Source of the DNA: Nocardia cyriacigeorgica
GTDB lineage: Bacteria; Actinomycetota; Actinomycetes; Mycobacteriales; Mycobacteriaceae
Length of the DNA stretch: 64,000 nucleotides
Reading direction: 5' to 3'
Assembly (NCBI RefSeq): GCF_029868385.1
Contig: NZ_JARWNX010000019.1
Coordinates: forward strand, 1-64,000
Shown here: in pieces, positions 48,898-58,722 of the stretch
Numbering within the stretch: the first letter of the stretch is position 1
Layout of the letters: each line of letters begins with the position of its first letter
The notes under the pieces: model-generated
What the model was told of the DNA's origin: nothing
Databases searched by the model: none
What the model saw: the letters and a program-made list of their open reading frames with translations, nothing else
Program-made: the position numbers and the translations under genes

Positions 48898-48949
48898 GAT
48901 TCGATGGTGGCCTCGGGCTCGAGATATTTTGTCGGGTGACCGGTCCTCG
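48898..48949. repeat. Duplicated 52-bp upstream segment, copy 2
   Basis: Shares GATTCGAT, GGGCTCGAG, TATTTTGTCGG and GTGACCGG-TCCTCG with copy 1 at 47852-47902, with scattered differences in the former terminator stem. Confidence 0.85.
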
Positions 48950-48981
48950 CAGTGGGTCGGCGTGCACCCGAGGGAGTTCCG

Positions 48982-49902
48982 TTGTTGCGTCGCCTGACGA
49001 TCATTGCCGCGGTATTGGTGGGCGGGGTCGGCTGTCAGCAGCAGAGCACTTCCCCGTCCGTCGACCAGATCTGGTTCACACCCGCGGTGTCGGAGGCCGA
49101 GGTCTCGGACGTCTTCCACCGGATCCGCAATGTCGATACCTGCGCGCTGATCCCGCGGTCGGCGCTGGAGGAGCAGGGCAAGGTCGAATACGTGCGGGTG
49201 GGCGGCCAGACCATCAATGGTTGCCGGGCCCGGTTCGACGCCGACGGATCGGCCGTCGAGGCCACATGGTCGCTGGTGTGGGCGCCGCAGGCCAGTGCGA
49301 TCGAGGAGACCCGCAAGGTCGGTGATGTCAAGATCGAGGTGCTGTCGCCGGAGGATCTGGGGTCCACCGCAGAGCCGAAGAACTGCTGGACGACCGCCGA
49401 ATTCCCCTCCATGGCACAGATCTTCCTCGATATCGAGGCGCCGTCGCCGGTCGACACCTGTGCGATCGGCAATGCGTTGATCGACACCGCGATCGAGCAA
49501 CTGCCGACCAGCCCCGCCTTCGGCGCCTCACCGGATGCCGTGCGCACGGTACTCACCGGCGCCGATCCGTGTGAGGCGCTCCCGAAGCTCGGCGCCACAC
49601 CGCTACCGGTGCACGATTATCAGGTCGCTCAGGTCTGCCGGTTCGGCAGTGCCGATGCGCCGACGGCCATCGAATACGCGTACCAGGCCGACGACGAGAT
49701 CAACCGCGACGAGACCATCACCATCGACGGACGCCCGGTCCATGTGGGCCGCGCGGGCGACGGTCAGTTCATCGGCTACACCTTCGCGGTGGGCCAGGAA
49801 CTTCCCGGCGGCGCACTGCCCATCATCACGGTTCTCGGTAAGAACAAGCAGGAGGTCGAGCGGACCCGCGATCAGTTGATGACGATGTATCCGCTGCCCT
49901 GA
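48982..49902 (+). CDS. DUF3558-type lipoprotein, paralogue 2
   Basis: TTG 48982 lies just after GAGGGAG, and the product begins MLRRLTIIAAVLVGGVGC, with a lipobox-like Cys. Two halves carry VDTCALIPRSALEEQG and GADPCEALPKLG, parallel to paralogue 1, and both end in a similar xxPxIxVxGKxxxxVERTxxxL segment. At 306 residues it is probably an envelope lipoprotein. The duplicate pair sits between nrdF2 and mgtE. Confidence 0.8.
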   Translation: MLRRLTIIAAVLVGGVGCQQQSTSPSVDQIWFTPAVSEAEVSDVFHRIRNVDTCALIPRSALEEQGKVEYVRVGGQTINGCRARFDADGSAVEATWSLVWAPQASAIEETRKVGDVKIEVLSPEDLGSTAEPKNCWTTAEFPSMAQIFLDIEAPSPVDTCAIGNALIDTAIEQLPTSPAFGASPDAVRTVLTGADPCEALPKLGATPLPVHDYQVAQVCRFGSADAPTAIEYAYQADDEINRDETITIDGRPVHVGRAGDGQFIGYTFAVGQELPGGALPIITVLGKNKQEVERTRDQLMTMYPLP

Positions 49903-49917
49903 TCGCGAGCCATACGC

Positions 49918-51282
49918 TCAGATCCCGAGTACCACCTTCGCGGTCGTGAAGTAGATGATCAGCCCGGTGGCGTCGACCAGCGTGGTCACCATCGGCGCCG
50001 ACACCACCGCTGGGTCGATGCGCAGCCGCTTGGCCAGCAGCGGCATGGTGCCGCCGATGGTGGCGGCCCAGGCGCAGATGACGATCAAGGTGATCCCGAC
50101 CACCACGGCGATGCGTGGGCCGACGAAGAAGGCGCCGATGACCACGCCCGCTCCGGCCAGCATGGCGCCGAGCACCAACCCCACCCGGCATTCACGCCAG
50201 ATCACCTTCAGCAGATCGCCACCGCGCACCTCACCGACCGCGAGCGCGCGCACGCAGGCGGTGGCCGCTTGCGCACCCGCGTTACCGCCCGCGCCGATGA
50301 GCAGCGGAATGAACAGCGCCAGCTGCGCGGCCTGTTCGAGGGTGCCTTCGAAGTAGTCGGTGACGCTGACGGTCAAGGTCGCCGCGAGCAGCAACAACAG
50401 CAGCCACAGCGCGCGGTAGCGCGCGAGCTGGAACACCCCGGCGGCCATGTAGTGGCCTTCCCAGGGCGCCGAACCGGACTGTTTGGCGACGTCCTCGCTG
50501 TCGGCGGCCTCGATGACCTCCACCGCGTCGTCGAAGGTCAGCAGCCCGACCAGGCGGTCCTCGCTGTCGACGACGGGCAGATTGAGGTCGTTGGTCTCGC
50601 GCATCAACCGCGCCGCCTTCTCCGCGGAGTCGGTGGCGCGCACGAACGCCGGTTCGGTGACGACGAGATCGGCGACCATCGTTTCGGGAGTGCTGAGCAC
50701 CAGCTCACGTAGTTCCACGATGCCGCGCAACCGGCGCCCGGCGTCGACCACCGGCAGGGTGTAGACGGTTTCGGCGCCGGTACCTTTGAGCTGCACGGTG
50801 CGCAATGCCTCGGCGACGGTCAGATTCCCCGGCAGCGCAACGACTTCCGGCGTCATGTACCGCCCGACCGAGCCCTCCGGGTAGCCGAGCAGCGCCGCGG
50901 TCATCCGACGTTCGCGCGGGCTCAACCCGGCCAGGGCCTTCTTGGCGACCTTGGCCGGAGCCTCGCGCAGCATGCGGGCACGGTCGTCGGGCGCCATCGC
51001 CTCGACCAGCTCGCGGAAACTCTGCTCGCGCATGCCCTCGAGGATCTGCTGCTGGTCGACCGGTTCGAGTTCCTCGAACACCGCGAGCGCGAGGTCCTTG
51101 TCCAGCAGCCGGAAGGCGACACCGGCGCCGACGGCGTCCATGCGGGCGATCTCGTCGGCGATGACATGCGGCGGATGGGTGTCGAGCCAGTGCAGGGCGG
51201 CGTCGACGCGGTGGCGTTCGACGACGTCCTGGAGGGACTCCGACAGGGTGGGGCGCTCGTGGATCAGTTCGGTCTGCGACAT
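49918..51282 (-). CDS. mgtE: MgtE-family magnesium transporter
   Basis: The 454-residue protein has the MgtE order: an N-terminal superhelical domain (MREQSFRELVEAMAPDDRARML), two CBS domains (TVYTLPVVDAGRRLRGIVELRELVL and DLNLPVVDSEDRLVGLLTFDDAVEVI), and a transmembrane domain with LLIGAGGNAGAQAATACVRALAVGEV and five helices. GGNAGAQ is the conserved pore motif. It is a gated Mg2+ channel sensing cytosolic Mg2+ through the N and CBS domains. The start is ATG 51282. Confidence 0.96.
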   Translation of the reverse strand: MSQTELIHERPTLSESLQDVVERHRVDAALHWLDTHPPHVIADEIARMDAVGAGVAFRLLDKDLALAVFEELEPVDQQQILEGMREQSFRELVEAMAPDDRARMLREAPAKVAKKALAGLSPRERRMTAALLGYPEGSVGRYMTPEVVALPGNLTVAEALRTVQLKGTGAETVYTLPVVDAGRRLRGIVELRELVLSTPETMVADLVVTEPAFVRATDSAEKAARLMRETNDLNLPVVDSEDRLVGLLTFDDAVEVIEAADSEDVAKQSGSAPWEGHYMAAGVFQLARYRALWLLLLLLAATLTVSVTDYFEGTLEQAAQLALFIPLLIGAGGNAGAQAATACVRALAVGEVRGGDLLKVIWRECRVGLVLGAMLAGAGVVIGAFFVGPRIAVVVGITLIVICAWAATIGGTMPLLAKRLRIDPAVVSAPMVTTLVDATGLIIYFTTAKVVLGI

Positions 51283-51695
51283 GGCACGTCCTCGGCACAG
51301 CAGTGAGTTGCGAGAGTGAATCGGGAAAACGACGTCACACCGCGGGCGCTCACGCCAGTCGCTACCGCCGGAAGGACTTGCTACCGGGAATGCGAAGGCG
51401 CGGCGCCGCGCGGCCTTCGACTGGGAGGTTCGCTGCGCATTGCAACACCACCTCCTCCGAATTCGCCGCCGCGTCGTATCGCTGGCCAGCCCCTACCGGC
51501 GGACGGTCGACCACCGGTACTCATGCAAACGCAATCGTGTGCAGGATACATCCCATCTTCGCTATTGCGCGCATCGACGCCCGCCCCATCCGGCGTTTTG
51601 CTATCCGGGCGTGTCTTCGCCTTCGCGACCCGACGTGGAAGAACCCAGTGGGCCGGAAACCGTACTCGCGATGGTCATCTGCCCTGCCGGGTACG
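51283..51695. other. Intergenic region upstream of mgtE without a recognisable gene
   Basis: This 413-bp gap lies downstream of the caspase-FtsK gene and upstream of mgtE, both on the minus strand. Short open frames on the plus strand have no family similarity. I looked for an M-box Mg2+ riboswitch and did not recognise its conserved core; a structured leader cannot be excluded. Confidence 0.4.
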
Positions 51696-54600
51696 TCAGA
51701 GTTGCGGTAGGTAGCTGATCTGCACCTGCTCGGGCGGGCGGGTCCGGCTGATGTAGGTGCCGCGGCCGGGGGGTTGCGCGGTGGCGCGGACATTACCGAT
51801 GAGCTTGCCCTCGTCGGGTGATCCGCTGAGGATCAGTCCGTCCGCCCCGAGTTCCCGCATCCGGCTCAGCACCGGATCGTACAGTGCACGGGAGGCGCCG
51901 GTGCTCGCCCGCGTGATGATCAGGTGCAGACCCAGGTCGAGCCCCTGCGCCAGGTAATCGACAAGGGGCGCAAGCGGATTGGCCGAGGTGACCAAACGCT
52001 CGTAGTCATCGATGACGATGAAGATCTGCGGTCCACGCCACCAGCTGCGATCCCGCAACTGCTGCGGTGAGATATCGGCGGAGGGCATCCGTCGGGCCAG
52101 TTCGCTCGCGATCTGTTGTACCGATGCCGCGACCCCGGAGACCGAGGGCGAATATTTGACCTGCGATATGCCGCCCACCAGGTCGAGCAATCCGCGCATC
52201 GGATCGGCCACAACGAGTACGGCCTCCTCGGCACCGAACTGCTGGGCCATCCCGGTGACGATATTGCCGAGCAGCGTCGTCTTACCCGAGGCCACATCGC
52301 CGAACACCAACAGATGCGGCTGTTCGGTGAAATCGAGCACGAGCGGGCGCAGATCGGACTCCCGTACGCCCACCACGACCCGGCCGCGGCTCTGGTCGAT
52401 ACCGGCCGCCGCGGCGAGCTCGAGCACCTGGGCGCGGGCGATACGGTCGGGCAGTGTGCGGATCTCGGGGGCCCTGCGGCCCGGATAGGCGTCGGCGAGC
52501 TGCCTGGCCGCGGCGGCAAGGAGCGCAGACGGCGGTTGGTCGGCCGTCGGCGTCGCCATGGTCGGCATGGCGATGAGCACGGTATCGGCGACGCTGGTGA
52601 TCGCGGTCAATCCTCGGCCGGGCACGGTGGGTACCAGGGCGGCGGCCTTGCGATCGAATATCGAATCGGCCGGATCGTCGAGCCGCAGCTCCAGCCGGGT
52701 GCCGAACCGTTCGATCAGGCTGGGCCGGATATCGATCCATCTCGTGGTGGCGACGATCAGATGGATTCCGTACGGCAAACCTTCGACGGCAAGTCCGGTG
52801 AGGCGCTCGTCGAGTTTGTCGTCCCGTTCCCGGGCGTAGCGCCAATCGTCGACGACCAGGAAGACGTCACCGAAACGTGTGGCTCGCGCCCCGCCGTTCG
52901 TATTCTCGGTTGTTCGGCGCGCGAGTTCTTCACGCCGGGCACGGAATTCGATCATCGAGGTGATCCCGTGTACCCGGAACAGTTCTTTCCGATCCGTCAG
53001 CAACGATTCCAGCTCGGCGATCGTGCGCCGGACCCGGTCCGGATCGGATCGGCCCGCGACCGAACCCACATGCGGCAGCGCCGACAGCGCACCGAGCGCG
53101 CCGTCGAAATCGAGCAGATAGAACTGCGCGTATTCGGGCGGGTAGATCGCCGCGGTGGCCAACACGATCGTCGCCAGCGCCGTCGACTTGCCGGAACTGC
53201 GCCCACCGGCCAGCGCGATATTGCCGGATTTGCCGGAGAGATCCACGATCAACCCGGCCTGCCGGTGCCGCTGCGGCAGATCGAGCAGCCCGATCGGCAC
53301 CCGCAGGCTCGGACCGCCCGGCTCGATCGATTCGATGACCTCGGGCCGGGCCAGGATATCGGCGACCGGTATCCGTTCCGGGAATTCCAACCAGATCCGA
53401 TAGGCCGGACGGCCCTTCGACACCAATTGCGCGACCACCGATTCCACCATCGTCTGCTGCACGGCCGCCGCATCGCCGGACCGACCGGAGCGTGGATCGG
53501 GCAGGGAGGCGTAGGCGGCCTTGAACCGAACCGGTTCACCGGCTTCGGCCCGCAGATAGCCGTGGCCCGGCGCGCCCGGCAACTCGTAGGCGTCGGGAAC
53601 ACCGAGGATCGTGCGCGATTCGGCGGCCGAATAGGTGCGAAGGGCGATGCGATAGCTGAGGAAGGTGCCCAGCTCACGCATCCGCTCCTCCTGGAGCCGC
53701 GCGGTGGACAGCAACAGATGAACGCCGAGGGATCGGCCGAGCCTGCCGATCGCCACCAGCGTCTCGAGGAAGTCCGAGCGGGGCGCGGTCAGCAGATTGG
53801 TGAATCCGTCGATGGCCACGAACAGTGTGGGTAGCGGCGGCAGGGCCGCATCTCGTTCGCGGGCCAGATCGTAATCGCGCAGGCTCGCGAATCTGCCGGT
53901 GCGGTGCAGATGCTCCTGACGGCGCTCGAGTTCACCCTCGATCGCCAGCTGTAGCCGACGGATCTGGGCCGGATGCGAATCGAGCGCCGAGACGATCGAG
54001 GAGACATGCGGCAGCCCGGCCAGCCGGTCGTACACCCCCTCCCCCACCCCGTCGACCAGCAGGAAGTTGACCGCCTCCGGCGAATGGGTGAGCGCCAATC
54101 CGGCGATGATGGTGGTCAGCAGATTCGATTTCCCCGATCCGGCGGCGCCGACGAGAAGACCGTGCGGGCCCATGCCGTTCTCGGCGGCCTCCTTCAGATC
54201 CAGTTCGACCGGCTGCCCGTCCGGCGCGACGCCGATCGGAATCCGCAGCCGACCGCGCCAGCGCGACTGCCAGGCGGTATCCACATCGACCACACCCGAG
54301 GGCCCGAGCCCGAACAGCGTCGCGAAATCGACCTCACCGTCGAAGAGCGAACGCGCCGGGACCGGGGTGTCCGAATCCTCCGGCCGCGCGTCGACCACCC
54401 GGCTCACCAGTTCGGCGGCGCCGTCGGTGAGATCGGCGGCGCCCATCGTCTCCGGCGCGAGTTCCCGCAGGTCCGGCATGGCGATGCGGAACGGCCGCTG
54501 CCGGTAGAGCGCCCAGCCGGGACTGTGCGGCAGTTGCGCGGCGCGGTCGGGGTGGTCCCTGGATTCCTCGGGCCGGTGCAGTCGCAACTCGATATGGGCG

Positions 54601-56042
54601 GGCAGCAGATCGGCGAGCCAGTTCGGGATCTCGCTCCAATCGCGCGCCGTGGCGACCACGTGCACCCCGTATTCGGGTCCGGCACCGGCGATATAGCGCA
54701 GCGTGTCGGCGAATTTCGCGATCTGGTCGCTGAAATCGCCCCAGCGATCCAGCAGCAGAAAGATATCGGCGACCGAACCGACCGCCGGCAGTGATCGCGC
54801 GGCACGCAGGCTCGCGGGTGAGTCGATGTTGTTGGCCCGATACAGCTTCTTCCGGGTACCGATCGCGGTGACGATCCGTTGCAGGATCGCCTGCACCTGT
54901 TCGGGTTCGTCGTCGCCCGCGACCTCCGTGATATGCGGCAGCGCGGCGATCGATCCCAGTCGGTTACCGGCCTCCAGACCGTAGACCTGCACCTCGCCCG
55001 GTGTGTGGGTGAGCGCGAGCGATCCGGCGAGGGTGCGAAGCAGGGTGCTCTTACCGGCACCGGCGCGGCCGACCACCAGGAGGTTTCCATCGGTCCCGGC
55101 CAGATCGAGCCATACCGTCTCCCCCGGGGTGCCGTCCGGTCGGCGTTCCTGGCCGATCGGCACCTGGAGCCTGCCGGTGCCCCACCATGATTCGGCCCGC
55201 AAGCCGAGCGCGGGATCGCGTTCCAGCCGCCCCAACAGCTCGCCGAGCTGGACCCGTTCCCCGGTGTCCACCGTGCTCGGATGCCTGCGCCGGACCTTGG
55301 CGATATAGACCTCCTGCCGCAGCACACCGTAATGATTGGGCGTCTGCCTGCTGGTCCGGCCGCGCACCTCGGCACTGACGTAATTCCACAGATCGTAGGC
55401 GCTGATCAGTCCGCCGCTGTTGTCGGCGAGACCGGTGCTGATGCCCTTCACCATCGCCGCGGTGAACGCCGACAGCGGTTCCGAACGATCCGGGGTGGCT
55501 CGGCCGTCCTCGGCGGTTTCGACGGCGCTGGCCGCGGTCAGGATGCAGATGCCGTCACCGGCGGCCAGTTCCTCACCGACATCGTCGATGGTCGGGGTCG
55601 ACTTCATCACGTCGGCGCCGAGGAAGGCGCCGCTGTAGCAGCAGTCGAGCAGGATGATCTTGGCCGCCGCGGCGGATTCCTTGATCATCTCCCGGATGAA
55701 TCCGGCGGAGATCCCCGTGCTCGACACCAGCTGCGGATCGGTATTGCTGGTCGCGAGGTAGAGATTCTGGCGGGTGCGCAGGCCGTGACCGGAGAAGTAC
55801 AGCAGGACCACATCATCGGGTCCGGCGTGGCGGAACAACCGCTCGATATTGCGCTCGATCTCGGCCTTGGATTCGTTCACCAGCAGATCGGCGGGCCGGA
55901 AACCGCCGATCTCCGGATCGCGCAACAACTCTCGCAGCTGCTCGGCGTCCTCGACCGGTGCGTACAGCCGTGACAGCCCGTCGAAATGGTAGGTGTCGTT
56001 GGCGATGAACAGTGCGGTGCGCTGGCCGGATTCGCTATTCAT
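51696..56042 (-). CDS. Caspase-like protease fused to four FtsK/EccC-type ATPase domains
   Basis: Residues 1-250 are a peptidase C14-like domain with the catalytic His in YFSGHGLRT (His86) and Cys in LLDCCYSGAF (Cys135). Four P-loops follow: GRAGAGKS (325-332), GAAGSGKS (632-639), GGRSSGKS (946-953) and GDVASGKT (1248-1255), each in an FtsK/SpoIIIE-like module with Asp strands such as FLLVDG, FYLLDFDG and FIVIDDY. Together this resembles an EccC secretion ATPase with one more module and a protease in place of the membrane segment. Total length is 1448 residues. It overlaps the EACC1 gene by 8 bp. Association with EACC1 places it among caspase-type biological conflict systems. No transmembrane segment is seen. 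Confidence 0.9.
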   Translation of the reverse strand: MNSESGQRTALFIANDTYHFDGLSRLYAPVEDAEQLRELLRDPEIGGFRPADLLVNESKAEIERNIERLFRHAGPDDVVLLYFSGHGLRTRQNLYLATSNTDPQLVSSTGISAGFIREMIKESAAAAKIILLDCCYSGAFLGADVMKSTPTIDDVGEELAAGDGICILTAASAVETAEDGRATPDRSEPLSAFTAAMVKGISTGLADNSGGLISAYDLWNYVSAEVRGRTSRQTPNHYGVLRQEVYIAKVRRRHPSTVDTGERVQLGELLGRLERDPALGLRAESWWGTGRLQVPIGQERRPDGTPGETVWLDLAGTDGNLLVVGRAGAGKSTLLRTLAGSLALTHTPGEVQVYGLEAGNRLGSIAALPHITEVAGDDEPEQVQAILQRIVTAIGTRKKLYRANNIDSPASLRAARSLPAVGSVADIFLLLDRWGDFSDQIAKFADTLRYIAGAGPEYGVHVVATARDWSEIPNWLADLLPAHIELRLHRPEESRDHPDRAAQLPHSPGWALYRQRPFRIAMPDLRELAPETMGAADLTDGAAELVSRVVDARPEDSDTPVPARSLFDGEVDFATLFGLGPSGVVDVDTAWQSRWRGRLRIPIGVAPDGQPVELDLKEAAENGMGPHGLLVGAAGSGKSNLLTTIIAGLALTHSPEAVNFLLVDGVGEGVYDRLAGLPHVSSIVSALDSHPAQIRRLQLAIEGELERRQEHLHRTGRFASLRDYDLARERDAALPPLPTLFVAIDGFTNLLTAPRSDFLETLVAIGRLGRSLGVHLLLSTARLQEERMRELGTFLSYRIALRTYSAAESRTILGVPDAYELPGAPGHGYLRAEAGEPVRFKAAYASLPDPRSGRSGDAAAVQQTMVESVVAQLVSKGRPAYRIWLEFPERIPVADILARPEVIESIEPGGPSLRVPIGLLDLPQRHRQAGLIVDLSGKSGNIALAGGRSSGKSTALATIVLATAAIYPPEYAQFYLLDFDGALGALSALPHVGSVAGRSDPDRVRRTIAELESLLTDRKELFRVHGITSMIEFRARREELARRTTENTNGGARATRFGDVFLVVDDWRYARERDDKLDERLTGLAVEGLPYGIHLIVATTRWIDIRPSLIERFGTRLELRLDDPADSIFDRKAAALVPTVPGRGLTAITSVADTVLIAMPTMATPTADQPPSALLAAAARQLADAYPGRRAPEIRTLPDRIARAQVLELAAAAGIDQSRGRVVVGVRESDLRPLVLDFTEQPHLLVFGDVASGKTTLLGNIVTGMAQQFGAEEAVLVVADPMRGLLDLVGGISQVKYSPSVSGVAASVQQIASELARRMPSADISPQQLRDRSWWRGPQIFIVIDDYERLVTSANPLAPLVDYLAQGLDLGLHLIITRASTGASRALYDPVLSRMRELGADGLILSGSPDEGKLIGNVRATAQPPGRGTYISRTRPPEQVQISYLPQL

Positions 56043-56394
56043 CGCCGAGCAGGTCGAGCAGCCGGTCCATCTGTTCGGCGGACGCTCCGGTGATGGTGAC
56101 CTCGGTATCGCCCTTCTTGACCGTGATCGACCGCGCGCCCGAGCGTTCGATCAACGTGACGACGATGCCGTGGATCGCCCAGGCCACCGGCGTGAGCGCG
56201 CCCCCGGAGATCGCGAGTTGCCCAAGCTGTTCGACGACACCGGATTTCGTGCCGTCGGCGGCCGGTGCGGTGACCGTACGCACACTGATGCCACGCAGCT
56301 CCTCGAGATCACCGCGCAGCTCGTCGGTGATCCGGTCCAGCCGGTCCGGGCGGTGGCCCGGTGCGTCGTCGATTACGAACAGAACCTCACCCAT
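56035..56394 (-). CDS. Effector-associated constant component EACC1-like protein
   Basis: The 119-residue product starts at ATG 56394 after AGGAGGGG. It has LDRITDELRGDLEELRGISVRTVTAP, a VVEQLGQLAISGGALTPVAWAIHGIVVTLIERSG core and KKGDTEVTITGASAEQMDRLLDLL, the pattern I associate with the EACC1 family found upstream of caspase and other effectors in actinobacteria. It probably tethers, senses or restrains the effector. It is co-transcribed with, and translationally coupled to, the caspase-FtsK gene. The family function is not experimentally settled to my knowledge. Confidence 0.82.
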   Translation of the reverse strand: MGEVLFVIDDAPGHRPDRLDRITDELRGDLEELRGISVRTVTAPAADGTKSGVVEQLGQLAISGGALTPVAWAIHGIVVTLIERSGARSITVKKGDTEVTITGASAEQMDRLLDLLGDE

Positions 56395-56532
56395 CGCTGT
56401 TCGCCCCTCCTGGTCATCCACAGACGGTGTCCGACCACCATAGCCCCGGCCGCCACGAGTGCGCCGAAAGAGTATGGCGCGAACCGGCGTTCATCCCGGT
56501 CCGCGCCATATCGAGGCGAAGGTGGCTGCGCC

Positions 56533-58722
56533 TCAGAGCATGCAGCTCACGCAGCCCTCGACCTCGGTGCCCTCCAGCGCCATCTGCCGCAGGCGGATGT
56601 AGTACAGGGTCTTGATGCCCTTGCGCCAGGCATAGATCTGGGCGCGGTTGAGATCGCGGGTGGTTGCGGTGTCCTTGAAGAACAGCGTCAGCGACAGGCC
56701 CTGGTCCACGTGCTGGGTGGCCGCGGCGTAGGTGTCGATGATCTTCTCGTAGCCGATCTCGTAGGCGTCCTCGTAGTACTCGAGGTTGTCGTTGTCCATA
56801 TAGGGCGCCGGATAGTAGACGCGGCCGATCTTGCCTTCCTTACGGATCTCGATCTTCGACGCCACCGGATGGATGGAGCTGGTGGAGTGGTTGATGTAGG
56901 AGATCGAACCGGTCGGCGGCACCGCTTGCAGATTCTGGTTGTAGATGCCGTGCTCCATCACCGACGCCTTCAGCTCGCGCCAGTCGTCCTGAGTGGGGAT
57001 GTGCACGCCCGCGTCGGCGAACAGCTGACGCACCCGATCGGTGGTCGGCTCCCACACCTGGTCGGTGTACTTGTCGAAGTATTCACCGCTGGCGTACTTC
57101 GATTCGGGGAAACCGCCGAAGGAGGTGCCGCGTTCCTTCGCGATCAGGTTCGACGCCCGGATCGCGTGGTAGACCACGGTGTAGAAGTAGATGTTCGTGA
57201 AGTCGATGCCCTCATCGGAGCCGTAGTGGATCCGTTCGCGGGCCAGGAACCCGTGCAGGTTCATCTGCCCGAGACCGATGGCGTGCGAGGAGTTGTTGCC
57301 CTGTTCGATGGAGGGCACCGAGTAGATGTGGGTCTGGTCCGAGACCGCGGTCAGCGCCCGGATCGAGGTCTCGATGGTCTTGGCGAAGTCCGGTGAGTCC
57401 ATCGTCTTGGCGATATTGAGCGAACCGAGGTTGCAGGAGATGTCCTTGCCGACCTTGGCATAGGACAGATCGTCGTTGAACTCCGATGGCGTGGAGACCT
57501 GGAGGATCTCCGAGCACAGGTTGGAGTGGGTGATCTTGCCCGCGATCGGATTGGCCCGGTTCACCGTGTCCTCGAACATGATGTACGGGTAGCCCGATTC
57601 GAATTGCAGTTCGGCGATGGTCTGGAAGAACTCGCGCGCCTTGATCTTCGACTTGCGGATGCGCTTGTCGTCGACCATCTCGTAGTACTTCTCGGTGACG
57701 TCGATATCGGCGAACGGCTTACCGTAGATGCGTTCCACGTCGTACGGCGAGAACAGGTACATGTCCTCGTTCTTCTTCGCCAGCTCGAAGGTGATATCGG
57801 GGATCACCACACCCAGCGAGAGGGTCTTGATGCGGATCTTCTCGTCCGCGTTCTCCCGCTTGGTGTCGAGGAAGCGATAGATATCGGGGTGGTGCGCGTG
57901 CAGGTACACCGCGCCCGCCCCCTGACGCGCGCCCAACTGATTGGCGTAGGAGAACGAATCCTCCAGCAGCTTCATGATCGGAATGACGCCCGAGGACTGG
58001 TTCTCGATCTTCTTGATCGGCGCACCGTGCTCACGAATATTGCTGAGCAGCAACGCCACCCCGCCACCACGCTTGGACAGCTGCAAAGCGGAGTTGATGG
58101 AGCGCCCGATGGACTCCATATTGTCCTCGATGCGAAGGAGGAAGCAGCTGACCGGCTCGCCACGCTGCTTCTTACCCGAGTTGAGGAACGTAGGGGTGGC
58201 GGGCTGGAAGCGGCCGTCGATGATCTCCTCGACGAGTTCGCGGGCCAGTACTTCGTCACCGGCGGCCAGCGTCAGCGCCACCATGCATACCCGGTCCTCG
58301 AACCGCTCCAGGTAGCGCTTGCCGTCGAAGGTCTTGAGCGTGTACGAGGTGTAGTACTTGAAGGCGCCGAGGAAGGTCGGGAACCGGAACTTCTTGGCGT
58401 AGGCCTGCTGGAACAGGCTCTTGATGAACTCGCGGCTGTACTGGTCGAGCACCTCGGGCTCGTAGTAGTTCTCGTCGATCAGATAATCCAGCTTCTCGTC
58501 CAGGTTGTGGAAGAAGACGGTGTTCTGATTGACGTGCTGCAAGAAGTACTGGTGGGCGGCTTCACGATCCTTGTCGAACTGGATCTCGCCGTCCGGTCCG
58601 TACAGGTTCAGCATCGCGTTGAGGGCGTGGTAGTCGAGTACCTCGCCGGTCTCCGCGGCCCGGATGGGGGCCTGCTCTAGGCGGGCCGTCTTACCGGTCG
58701 GTGCTGTCGTTGTTGCTGCCAA
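56533..58722 (-). CDS. nrdE: Class Ib ribonucleotide reductase catalytic subunit alpha
   Basis: About 729 residues with the NrdE pattern: [48 protein letters not shown] (redox Cys), [11 protein letters not shown] (active-site Cys) with SCNLGSLNI, and the C-terminal VEGCVSCML thiol pair re-reduced by NrdH. It converts ribonucleoside diphosphates to deoxy forms with the NrdF radical. TTG 58722 is the likely start (LAATTTAP); an ATT 6 bp upstream is possible. The start lies inside the end of nrdI, so the two overlap by about 45 bp. Confidence 0.96.
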   Translation of the reverse strand: MAATTTAPTGKTARLEQAPIRAAETGEVLDYHALNAMLNLYGPDGEIQFDKDREAAHQYFLQHVNQNTVFFHNLDEKLDYLIDENYYEPEVLDQYSREFIKSLFQQAYAKKFRFPTFLGAFKYYTSYTLKTFDGKRYLERFEDRVCMVALTLAAGDEVLARELVEEIIDGRFQPATPTFLNSGKKQRGEPVSCFLLRIEDNMESIGRSINSALQLSKRGGGVALLLSNIREHGAPIKKIENQSSGVIPIMKLLEDSFSYANQLGARQGAGAVYLHAHHPDIYRFLDTKRENADEKIRIKTLSLGVVIPDITFELAKKNEDMYLFSPYDVERIYGKPFADIDVTEKYYEMVDDKRIRKSKIKAREFFQTIAELQFESGYPYIMFEDTVNRANPIAGKITHSNLCSEILQVSTPSEFNDDLSYAKVGKDISCNLGSLNIAKTMDSPDFAKTIETSIRALTAVSDQTHIYSVPSIEQGNNSSHAIGLGQMNLHGFLARERIHYGSDEGIDFTNIYFYTVVYHAIRASNLIAKERGTSFGGFPESKYASGEYFDKYTDQVWEPTTDRVRQLFADAGVHIPTQDDWRELKASVMEHGIYNQNLQAVPPTGSISYINHSTSSIHPVASKIEIRKEGKIGRVYYPAPYMDNDNLEYYEDAYEIGYEKIIDTYAAATQHVDQGLSLTLFFKDTATTRDLNRAQIYAWRKGIKTLYYIRLRQMALEGTEVEGCVSCML

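Noticed and set aside
51283..51695. M-box Mg2+ riboswitch upstream of mgtE
   Set aside because: The conserved core of the M-box was not found by eye on the minus strand; a covariance search would decide.
51316..51718. Plus-strand ORFs of 90-135 codons upstream of mgtE
   Set aside because: Three overlapping frames exist in the same stretch, none with family similarity or a clear ribosome site.
52116..53834. 572-codon plus-strand frame within the caspase-FtsK gene
   Set aside because: Antisense of ATPase modules with intact P-loops; it has no family similarity.
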